From Streptomyces fulvorobeus (GTDB taxonomy: Bacteria; Actinomycetota; Actinomycetes; Streptomycetales; Streptomycetaceae), in NCBI RefSeq assembly GCF_013167895.1, contig NZ_BLWC01000002.1:1-33803 (forward strand): a DNA stretch of 33,803 nt, given 5' to 3'. Position numbers and translations under genes: made by a program. The notes under the pieces are model-generated. The model ran no database searches, was not told where the DNA came from, and saw nothing but the letters and a program-made list of their open reading frames with translations. This document shows, piece after piece, positions 15,983-22,425 of this stretch (position 1 is its first letter; each line of letters begins with the position of its first letter).

Positions 15983-18073
15983 TCAGGGTCGAACGGGAGA
16001 ACTGGCCTGCCAGCGCTTGAGCCAATCCGTGATCTCGTCACGGGTGTAATAGGTGACCCGCCCGTCATTCGTACCGGCGGGGAAGGGCACTCCCCGCCTC
16101 ACGCTGCGCCCCTTGTAGACCTTGGCGGTGGCGTGCTCCCAGGGGAGCAGCCCCGCCGCGCATGCCTCGGCGAGGCTGAAGAGCTCCGGACCGGGACCAG
16201 TTACCTCGGTCGTTACCTCGGTCGTTACCTGGGCCCCTGTTACCGGTCCTGAGCTGGGCGGATTCCCCCCGGACCCTGGGGTGTGGCGGAGGGTAACCGC
16301 CCCGCCCGTCACCGGCTCCTCCGGGCCGCAGGAGCCGCCCACCAGGAAGGGCGGGATGGCCAGCGACCGGGCCTGCTCCATCGTCTCGTCCGTGATCCAC
16401 GGAGCCATCTCCCCCGCGTCGAACCAGGCCGGCGCGGGCGGCAGGGACGCAAGCCGGGCGGCCACTTCCGGGACGATGAAAGCGGGCTGGAATTCCCTCA
16501 CCCAGAGACCGTTCGTCTCCGGATTGATCCGCCCGTCCGAGAAAACTCCGCGCCCCGGAACCGTGGTGTCCGGGGACACCACGGCTGTCGACGCACCGAA
16601 AGCCACTGTCCACGACGGGTAATCGCAGTATCCAAGCTGCGCTTTCCACCCGATTTGCGCCCGCTCCATCGTGCCGCCGAAGTAGGCATTTGCCCACTGC
16701 TGCGCACCGACCCCGAACCGGTGGTCGGCCGACCGCCCCTGGAGAAGCCCGATCGAAAACCATTCCGCGAAAGGCGGAGTGCCCCGGCCCTTGATGTGGT
16801 ATTTCCACCAGATCAGAGCCATCTTCATCATGGTCGGCAATTCATCCGTGACCAGGAGGCGCGGCACAAGCAATTGCCTCAGCGCCGGGTCCCCGCTTTT
16901 CCCGAGCGCGGTTTCCGCCGCCATCATCGACATAATGAACTCGCCGAGGGCCGCCACGCATTCGGCAGGAGTCTTGTGGACCCGCACACCGCTCTGCCCC
17001 TCAGCCTCCGAAAGCGAATTCTGCTTGGTGTCCAGAATATCCACCAGGGTCCCGGTCTCCCTGGCCTGCACCACTCCGAGATAGAGCACCGTGGATTTAC
17101 CCGACCCGGTCAGACCTCCGACCCCGAAATGCGGTGTGGCCGATCTGGTGTGAATCACCACGTCCTCAAAATCGGACCCCCGGACGGCCTGGCCCACATA
17201 CACCTGATACGGATCACCGAGCGCCTTCCACTCGACCGATCGCGGGAGCTGCAACGCCCGTGCGGGCGGCTCCCGGCGCACCCATTCGGCATAGGGGGCG
17301 GAATCGGCACGGTGCCACTTCTCCTCCCATTCGCCGGGCAGCCGCTCCGTCACCGTGGCGGTGAGCGACCGCTTGCCCGCCTCTCCCCCGGGCCACCCCG
17401 CCGGCAGCCGCAGCACCACCCGGGCACCGGGCACACCGACGTCCCCGGGCAGGTGCAGCCACCGCCGCTGACGCTGCGACTCCTCCAGCCCCAGCGCGGG
17501 GCGCAGGGCCTCCCACATCCCCGGCCCGTACACGAGATCCGCCCCCGCAGGCCGGGGCCGCCACCACCCCAGGGCCGCCGGACCCGTCACCGCCGCCGCC
17601 ACCGCCACCGTGGCCAGAGCGCCCGCCCCGGCCATCACCTCCGGCCACCGGCCCCGCCACCCGGCCACCGCCGCCGCGGGCACCGCCAGGCGGACCGCCG
17701 CACGGGCAGCACCCGGCCAGCAGGACCACCGCCGCGCCCCGGCCACCAGCCGCGCACCGCGCCCCTGCTTCACGCCGCACGCCGGGGCGGCGAGGTCAGC
17801 GGCCCTACGCTCGCGCACCACCTCCACCCCCGCACACCACCAGCTGGCCGACGACGAGGGGGGCCCGCACCGCAGGTCCTGGCCCGTCAGAAACCGCAGC
17901 AGCAGCCCATCCCCCGGTCCTCGCAAGGCGGCCTTCCCCGGACGCCCCGCTCGCACCCGACCGGTGGGCCGCTGCTGTGCCAGCACGCCCAGCACCGGCA
18001 CACCGACCATCACGGCGGCGACGGCCGCCGCCGCCGGATTCTGCGTGGCCCACCCCCACAGATCCCCGTACAC
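15983..18073 (-). CDS. FtsK/TcpA-like T4SS coupling protein
   Basis: 696 residues from GTG 18073, chosen because GGGAGG precedes it by 6 nt; GTG 18079 is an alternative. Hydrophobic segments near the N-terminus (AAAAVAAVMVGVPVLGVLA) and around 170 (EVMAGAGALATVAVAAAVTG). FtsK-type motor with intact Walker A GLTGSGKST (about 320) and Walker B LLVTDELPTM (about 406), then GRSADHRFGVGAQQWANA. Unusually, the C-terminus carries a small helix-turn-helix-like domain (FSLAEACAAGLLPWEHATAK ... VTYYTRDEITDWLKRW) resembling excisionase/MerR-type folds. It heads the T4SS operon and would feed DNA to the channel, like TcpA or ConQ. Distinct from the TraB-type protein at 26677. Confidence 0.87.
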   Translation of the reverse strand: MYGDLWGWATQNPAAAAVAAVMVGVPVLGVLAQQRPTGRVRAGRPGKAALRGPGDGLLLRFLTGQDLRCGPPSSSASWWCAGVEVVRERRAADLAAPACGVKQGRGARLVAGARRWSCWPGAARAAVRLAVPAAAVAGWRGRWPEVMAGAGALATVAVAAAVTGPAALGWWRPRPAGADLVYGPGMWEALRPALGLEESQRQRRWLHLPGDVGVPGARVVLRLPAGWPGGEAGKRSLTATVTERLPGEWEEKWHRADSAPYAEWVRREPPARALQLPRSVEWKALGDPYQVYVGQAVRGSDFEDVVIHTRSATPHFGVGGLTGSGKSTVLYLGVVQARETGTLVDILDTKQNSLSEAEGQSGVRVHKTPAECVAALGEFIMSMMAAETALGKSGDPALRQLLVPRLLVTDELPTMMKMALIWWKYHIKGRGTPPFAEWFSIGLLQGRSADHRFGVGAQQWANAYFGGTMERAQIGWKAQLGYCDYPSWTVAFGASTAVVSPDTTVPGRGVFSDGRINPETNGLWVREFQPAFIVPEVAARLASLPPAPAWFDAGEMAPWITDETMEQARSLAIPPFLVGGSCGPEEPVTGGAVTLRHTPGSGGNPPSSGPVTGAQVTTEVTTEVTGPGPELFSLAEACAAGLLPWEHATAKVYKGRSVRRGVPFPAGTNDGRVTYYTRDEITDWLKRWQASSPVRP

Positions 18074-18228
18074 CCGCACCCTCCCAACCGGGACACACCA
18101 TCCCTCACCCAGAGAAACGAGACATCCGGGCGCGGGAAACCCCCGAACGCCTCGCGCACATAGGGCAGATGGGGTGACAGCCTGCGCCTGCGGCCGGTCA
18201 CGGCCGGACTCTGGGGCACGGTGGGCCC
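18074..18228. promoter_or_regulatory. Divergent promoter region of the T4SS operon
   Basis: 155-bp gap between the start of the leftward transfer operon and a rightward lipoprotein gene. It must hold promoters for both. No convincing -10/-35 pair or operator repeat is seen, only a weak 5-bp inverted repeat CGGCC-GGTCAC-GGCCG near 18190. Confidence 0.4.
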
Positions 18229-18711
18229 ATGCTCCGCCTCTGCACCACGCTGTCCGCCGCAACCGCCGCGATCCTCCTGACGGGGTGCGTGGCCCTCTCC
18301 CCGCCGGACGCCGACCCGCCCCGCCACCATCCCGCCGGGCGCTCCCTGCCGCTCGTCCCGCCTGCCTCCCCCTCCCCTCTGGAGCAGCCGCCGGGCATCG
18401 AGGAGCTGGTGCGGATCGGGCCCTCTCCGGCGGCGTCGGCCACCGCGGATCACCAGCGGCACCGGAAGCCGGCGGCGCGGCCCGAGCGCCGCCCGCAGCC
18501 GCCCGTGGCCGCACCGCACCGGGCCCGGCCGTCCTCCCCCCGCAGCCGCCCCCGGCCCCCGGCTTCCGCCCCGCCGCGCCGCACCGAGCGCTGGGCCCCG
18601 AGCACCCCCCGCGTGCCCTCCGGCGGCGGCATGCGCTCGGTCTGCCGGTCCGCCCAGGGCGTCACCTCCCCGGGCGTGGTGACCCTGTGCCGGTCCATCG
18701 CGGGGCGGTAG
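18229..18711 (+). CDS. Proline-rich lipoprotein
   Basis: 160 residues from ATG 18229. Lipoprotein signal LRLCTTLSAATAAILLTGC with lipobox LLTGC. A long Pro/Arg/Ser-rich, very basic linker follows, with a short C-terminal segment GGGMRSVCRSAQGVTSPGVV that has two Cys and looks like the conserved tip of this lipoprotein type in actinobacterial conjugative elements. Divergent from the coupling-protein gene. Probably a wall-spanning or surface accessory of transfer (inference). Confidence 0.75.
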   Translation: MLRLCTTLSAATAAILLTGCVALSPPDADPPRHHPAGRSLPLVPPASPSPLEQPPGIEELVRIGPSPAASATADHQRHRKPAARPERRPQPPVAAPHRARPSSPRSRPRPPASAPPRRTERWAPSTPRVPSGGGMRSVCRSAQGVTSPGVVTLCRSIAGR

Positions 18712-18742
18712 CCCTGGGACTGGTACGACGAGAGGGGAAGGG

Positions 18743-19180
18743 CTACGGGGCCCTCTGCGAGCCAGGCAGGTAGACCATCACCCCACCGGTGATCGGCACG
18801 CACCGCGTGTCAGCCGGAAGCTGGACGAGTGCCACGGTCTCGGCCTGTCCCGCCACGCTGATGCGCTGGAGGTGGTCACGGCCGTACAGGACGGTCCCGG
18901 GGTCCTCCAGCGTGCCGGTGATGCACAGCACCGGGTCAGGAAGGTAGCGACCGCCATCGGCCTGTCCTGCGGCCACCTCGATCCCGTTCACCTCAGCCGC
19001 CACATGCTCCAGCGGGGTCTGGCACGGCGGGCACAAGACGAGCGCGATCCTGCCCCCCTCGTACTTCCCGGACCAGTTCTCGGCGGCCTTGGACGCAAGG
19101 TCCTTCGGCGCGTAGCAGCCGCACCGGGTGCACCGGAGCCGCGTTCCTGGCCGAGTCTGTGGGCGCTTCTTACGACTCAT
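18743..19180 (-). CDS. Zinc-ribbon hypothetical protein
   Basis: 145 residues from ATG 19180 (MSRKKRPQTRPGTRLRCTRC). A Cys-x2-Cys pair (CTRCGC, about 17-22) and a second pair (CPPC, about 51-54) form a likely zinc ribbon. The rest is beta-rich (RYLPDPVLCITGTLEDPGTV, ITGGVMVYLPG). No further family recognised. Convergent with the lipoprotein gene. Confidence 0.7.
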   Translation of the reverse strand: MSRKKRPQTRPGTRLRCTRCGCYAPKDLASKAAENWSGKYEGGRIALVLCPPCQTPLEHVAAEVNGIEVAAGQADGGRYLPDPVLCITGTLEDPGTVLYGRDHLQRISVAGQAETVALVQLPADTRCVPITGGVMVYLPGSQRAP

Positions 19181-19296
19181 GCTCGGTCAACGACTCCTGG
19201 CAAGGACGGTACCGGCGGCCCGGCGGCCGGTGCGGCTACGGTCCCCGGCACGACGACCCCGACGACTGGCAGGGTGACACCCCCTGACACGCTCCC

Positions 19297-19325
19297 GCCG
19301 GGGCCGTGCAGCATTCGGCCCCGGC
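19297..19325. terminator. Hairpin terminator
   Basis: Perfect 10-bp stem GCCGGGGCCG / CGGCCCCGGC (19297-19306 and 19316-19325) with a 9-nt loop. Downstream of the leftward small membrane-protein gene ending at 19463. Confidence 0.65.
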
Positions 19326-19353
19326 CGCCACCGCCCCGTACGTCACCGACGCC

Positions 19354-19383
19354 CGGTGTACGTCACCGAGGTGACGTACACCG
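19354..19383. repeat. Perfect 30-bp palindrome, candidate binding site
   Basis: Arms CGGTGTACGTCACC (19354-19367) and its exact complement (19370-19383), separated only by GA. A third, direct copy of the half-site GTACGTCACCGA begins at 19338. The tiny spacer and the additional direct half-site fit a dimeric protein-binding site better than a terminator. Confidence 0.7.
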
Positions 19384-19462
19384 AGGACCGCCAGGAGCAC
19401 GGTGGGCACGGCTCCCGGCCGGACGTCCAGCGGTGACCCGGCTCCGGGCCTCCCCCGGGGCG

Positions 19463-19636
19463 TCATCGGACGACGATCGGGACGAAAACCGCAGCGAGGA
19501 AGGTAGCGCCGACGAGACCCACCGTCAGCGGTGCGACCCACGCCGGGTGGCGGTGGGCGAGGTAGACGAGCCCGGCGACGAACAGGAAGACGACGAGGAC
19601 CAAGAGCACAGCGACGATCAGGGCGAGCGAGGACAC
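19463..19636 (-). CDS. 57-residue two-helix membrane protein
   Basis: Starts at GTG 19636, chosen because AAGGAGAA sits about 6 nt upstream; longer frames upstream have no site. The sequence is almost all membrane: SSLALIVAVLLVLVVFLFVA, a short turn with HRHPAW, then LTVGLVGATFLAAVFVPIVV. It is like small Spd-type plasmid spread proteins in size and topology, but sequence alone does not prove it. Confidence 0.7.
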   Translation of the reverse strand: MSSLALIVAVLLVLVVFLFVAGLVYLAHRHPAWVAPLTVGLVGATFLAAVFVPIVVR

Positions 19637-20249
19637 AGGTGTTCTCCTTGAAGTTCGAGAGAGGGCGCTCCGGGTGAGCGCGGGACCTACAGTCCGCACC
19701 GGCCGCCGGGCGATCCAGTCCTCGCGAAAATCCGATCGGGGCGCCGCCGGCAGGCCGGTGACGGTGCATCGGAACGGATTCGCGAGGGCTTGACACCCGG
19801 TGATCGCGGACTGTGGCAGCACACTGCGACGCGGCGGGGTAAGGCACGCAACCCCCGCCGTTCAGATGCCAGGCGGCGGCGGCGGTGGTCATCTGACCGG
19901 CCGCTTTCCTTCTCCACTTCTGATGTCGGTGTCACTGAGCACGATCTGTGACACCCAAGCCCCGAATGTGACGCACACCACTGGCTGCCCGATCTGCGGA
20001 GCTGGCGGCACACCGCCCCGGCGCGGGGCTAGCCGCGCAAGGTCCGGTGCGGCGGCGGTCACCCGACCGGCTGGGCAGGCGCGGCGGACTGCGCAGGCCG
20101 GGACGGGGAGGACAGGGGGATGACGCGTCCGATCCGGATCTGGCTCCCTTTCTGTCAGTCACGTCATTCGGGGTTCTGCGCTACACCCTGTCTGATGCTT
20201 TGAGAGCCGGATTCCCGCTTGGCTAGTGGTCGCGCGTTCGGCTCCCTTT
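19637..20249. other. About 610 bp without a confident gene
   Basis: Frames are open on both strands, as expected at this GC, but none has a ribosome-binding site plus consistent codon bias. A rightward frame from ATG 19923 contains a Cys pair (GCPICGAGG) and could be a tiny zinc protein, but support is poor. The promoter of the 57-residue gene should lie at the left end. Confidence 0.4.
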
Positions 20250-20340
20250 GGTCTCCATGTCGAGACCGCTATTAACGCCGGGGCTCCGTCGAGAACCTAC
20301 GCGTATGTCTTCCTCTCGAATGCCAGGGTGGGCATTCGAG
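20250..20340. repeat. Hairpin cluster in gene-poor region
   Basis: Two perfect inverted repeats: GGTCTC-CATGTC-GAGACC (20250-20267) and CTCGAATGCC / GGCATTCGAG with a 6-nt loop (20315-20324 and 20331-20340). The surrounding 200 bp is AT-richer than the rest of the region. Could be an origin, a structured RNA or a transfer site; nothing decides. Confidence 0.5.
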
Positions 20341-20439
20341 CGCGGTCTAGTGACGGTCGCTCGTTGTTGTTGGAGGGGTGCTGTAATTCCTCCAGTGTGC
20401 GGCCGCGTTTTTCCGGATGGGCATCTTGGCATGCCGGGG

Positions 20440-20640
20440 GCGGCTCCGGCCGGCTCCGGGGAGGGCGGTCCGCGGGGAGGTTCCGAGGGGCGCTCTCCGG
20501 CGGACCTGGCGGGTGGCTCCGCGCCCGGGTGGCGGCGCTCCGAGGGTGGCGTGGGCGGCTCCGGGCCGGGGTGGCGGATCTCCGGGCGCGCGGTAGGGCG
20601 GCTCCGAGGGCGGAGCGTCTGGTGCCTGGTGGTCGTGGAG
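20440..20640. repeat. Degenerate GC-rich tandem repeats
   Basis: At least four imperfect units of about 20-30 bp built on GGGTGGCGG...CTCCGNGG follow one another. Read leftward, one frame gives a Pro-rich peptide with repeated RHPG-EPP motifs. Read rightward, one frame gives GGS-PGWR motifs. Neither has a good start, so I call it repeat DNA. Confidence 0.45.
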
Positions 20641-20854
20641 CTGGCGGGCCACTGTGGGGCGGTCTGTGGACGGGGTACTTCTGCGGGTGCGGCGGTCGTG
20701 GTCCTTGGTCGGCTGCTGCAATGACTCCCGCCATGCGGTCGGTTGATCCGCTTGTCGCAAGGTGATGACCTGGTCATACGTCCCAGTTTCCTCGCGTCTT
20801 CCTGACGCATGGCGCTACCTGTCGGCTGCGGTCGGTCGTCACGGTTCAGTGGGT

Positions 20855-21045
20855 CCGTGGTTCCACGGTTGCCCGGTCCGGTGGGTCCGTGGTTCCACGG
20901 TTGCCCGGTCCGGTGGGTCCGTGGTTCCACGGTTGCCCGGATGGTTCCGTGGTTCCACGGCTGCCCGGTCCGGTGGGTCCGTGGAATCAGGGGATCGGGT
21001 AACCGTGGAACGGTGGTATCACGGTTTCGTGGGTCCGGGGGTGGT
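20855..21045. repeat. Array of CCGTGG-TT-CCACGG palindromes downstream of parA operon
   Basis: Four perfect copies of CCGTGGTTCCACGG at 20855-20868, 20887-20900, 20919-20932 and 20947-20960 (spacing 32, 32, 28 bp), separated by near-identical spacers containing TGCCCGGTCCGGTGGGT. Degenerate copies continue at 20979 (CCGTGGAATC), 21003 (CCGTGGAACGG) and about 21020, overlapping the end of the ribbon-helix-helix gene. The same palindrome occurs upstream of parA. Likely centromere or operator DNA bound by the partner protein. Confidence 0.8.
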
Positions 21046-21264
21046 CCGGTGAGGGAGGGGGACGCCTTCACGGGTCAGGTAGTCGGTGACGGCCTGGGTC
21101 AGTAGGGACTTGACGGTGACGCCTTGTAGGGCTGCGGTGGCGCGTAGGGCGCGGGCCACGCTGACGGGCAGCTCGGAGGTGAAGGAGCGGTAGGGGTCCG
21201 GGTCCGGAGCGGACAGCTTGGAGGGGAGCTGCTGGTCCTGGGGGACTTCGTCGTACTTGGGCAT
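21019..21264 (-). CDS. Ribbon-helix-helix partner of ParA (ParB-like role)
   Basis: 81 residues from ATG 21264 (MPKYDEVPQDQQLPSKLSAP), 2 nt after the parA stop. The N-terminus is polar and probably flexible. The C-terminal half (YRSFTSELPVSVARALRATA, LQGVTVKSLLTQAVTDYL) matches the beta-helix-helix pattern of Arc/MetJ-type DNA-binding proteins. In plasmids, a small ribbon-helix-helix protein after ParA usually binds the centromere and represses the operon. The adjacent palindrome array fits that. Confidence 0.82.
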   Translation of the reverse strand: MPKYDEVPQDQQLPSKLSAPDPDPYRSFTSELPVSVARALRATAALQGVTVKSLLTQAVTDYLTREGVPLPHRTTPGPTKP

Positions 21265-21266
21265 AA

Positions 21267-22121
21267 TCAGGCGGCGCTTTTCTCTAGATGGGTGATCCTG
21301 TTTCGGAGCCAGGTGTATGCGTCGCGGAAAAGGGCGGCCATATCGCGTCCTTGTGATCCGCATTCTGTGAGTGGGAGTGCTTTTTCTGAGGCGGTCTTCA
21401 TGACGGCGAGTTCCGGGAATCGGGTAGGGCAGATGGATTCCGGTCCGGAGATTTTCGCCATGTCTTCCAGGCGGGTGCGGTGGACTCCTAGATGGGCGCG
21501 GTACCGGGTGGGAACGAATCCCGCGATTTGGAGGTCTGGGTTGAGAGTGTGGCGGTCGCGGGCGATTCTTTCGGATACGCGTCGTGCGGCCTGTACGGAT
21601 TCGAATTCTGCTTCGCACGGCACAAGCAGGTAGTCGCTGGCCGTCCATGCGTTGTCGGTCAGGTGCGACAGCAGCGACGGGGGGCAGTCGATCAGGACGA
21701 GGTCGTAGGCGTCCACGACGGTGGCCAGTGCTCGCAGGAGACGGCGTTCCGCGCTGGGGAGACCGGCTGTGAGCCCCAGGAGCTCCAGGTCGAGATCGGA
21801 GGGCAGGACGTCGATGCGGCTGCTGTAGGGGGCGCTCCAGCCGCACGGGGTGACAATGCGGGCGGCTTCTCCCCGGGCCGGTGAAGGCAGGACGCCTGCC
21901 AGACTCGCGGCGGCGCGGTCCTCCAGGGCGTCGGGGAGATGGGCGCGCAGGCGGCGGGTGGAGTTGCCCTGGGGGTCCATGTCTACGACCAGGACGCGCT
22001 CGCCGGCTTCGGCAGCGGCGGCTGCGAGGCCGACAGTGGTGCTGGTCTTGCCGACGCCGCCTTTGTGGTTGGCAACGGCGATGTGCGGCGGCAGGGCGGA
22101 GGGCGGGTGGGATTGGGCCAT
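21267..22121 (-). CDS. parA: ParA-family partition ATPase
   Basis: 284 residues from ATG 22121, with AAAGGA 8 nt upstream. Deviant Walker A NHKGGVGKTS (about 18-27), VDMDPQGNSTRR (about 46-57), and Walker B-type VLIDCPPSLLSHL (about 142). Length and motifs are typical of plasmid ParA/Soj ATPases. With no long N-terminal DNA-binding domain, it is a type Ib-like ParA. It drives plasmid segregation by binding the nucleoid and interacting with a centromere-bound partner, here the ribbon-helix-helix protein encoded next. Confidence 0.95.
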   Translation of the reverse strand: MAQSHPPSALPPHIAVANHKGGVGKTSTTVGLAAAAAEAGERVLVVDMDPQGNSTRRLRAHLPDALEDRAAASLAGVLPSPARGEAARIVTPCGWSAPYSSRIDVLPSDLDLELLGLTAGLPSAERRLLRALATVVDAYDLVLIDCPPSLLSHLTDNAWTASDYLLVPCEAEFESVQAARRVSERIARDRHTLNPDLQIAGFVPTRYRAHLGVHRTRLEDMAKISGPESICPTRFPELAVMKTASEKALPLTECGSQGRDMAALFRDAYTWLRNRITHLEKSAA

Positions 22122-22164
22122 GGTGACGTCCTTTCGCGGGAGTGGACGGACGTCACCGGGATAT

Positions 22165-22223
22165 CACGGTTCCGTGATTCCGTGGTCCCACGGGGTGGGT
22201 GGCGTGCTGGTTCCCAGGAACCA
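22165..22223. repeat. Partition-type palindromes upstream of parA
   Basis: CACGG-TT-CCGTG (22165-22176), CCGTGG-TC-CCACGG (22180-22193) and TGGTTCC-CA-GGAACCA (22208-22223). The middle one is the same palindrome as in the array downstream of the operon. It sits 59-72 bp before the parA start, so it can serve as operator and centromere. Confidence 0.75.
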
Positions 22224-22232
22224 CGGAACAGT

Positions 22233-22304
22233 GCTTCCGCGCTTCCGCGCTTCCGCGCTTCCGCGCTTCCGCGCTTCCGCGCTTCCGCGCTTCCGCGCTT
22301 CCGT
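22233..22304. repeat. Nine tandem copies of an 8-bp repeat (GCTTCCGC)
   Basis: Eight exact units of GCTTCCGC and a ninth GCTTCCGT run without interruption. Eight base pairs is the unit length of the TraB recognition sequences found in clt loci of Streptomyces plasmids and of FtsK-orienting sites. Alternatives are an additional partition site or a replication iteron. Confidence 0.85.
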
Positions 22305-22369
22305 GGTTTCGGGGTGTCGTGGCTCTGTGTGCCGGGTGCGGCGGGCGGTAGCGTGGTGCTGCACAGCAA

Positions 22370-22412
22370 AGAGCGGGCCCCGAGGCGATGACTGCGCCTC
22401 GGGGCCCGCTCT
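22370..22412. terminator. Very strong hairpin terminator
   Basis: Perfect 18-bp stem (22370-22387 with 22395-22412; begins AGAGCGGGCCCCGAGG), loop of 7. Lies 14 nt after the leftward DUF2637 gene and separates it from the repeat region and parA. Confidence 0.9.
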
Positions 22413-22425
22413 GTGTGTGCCGGGG

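Noticed and set aside
19923..20123. Possible small Cys-containing protein
   Set aside because: Only one Cys pair, no ribosome-binding site, and the downstream part is Arg/Gly-rich filler.
20226..20765. Rightward Gly/Arg-rich frames
   Set aside because: Composition follows the degenerate GC-rich repeats; start weak, no recognised domain.
20223..21071. Leftward Pro-rich frame across the palindrome array
   Set aside because: Depends on translating the centromere-like repeats, no ribosome-binding site; treated as repeat DNA.
22233..22304. 8-bp array as a CRISPR array
   Set aside because: Repeats are directly tandem with no spacers.
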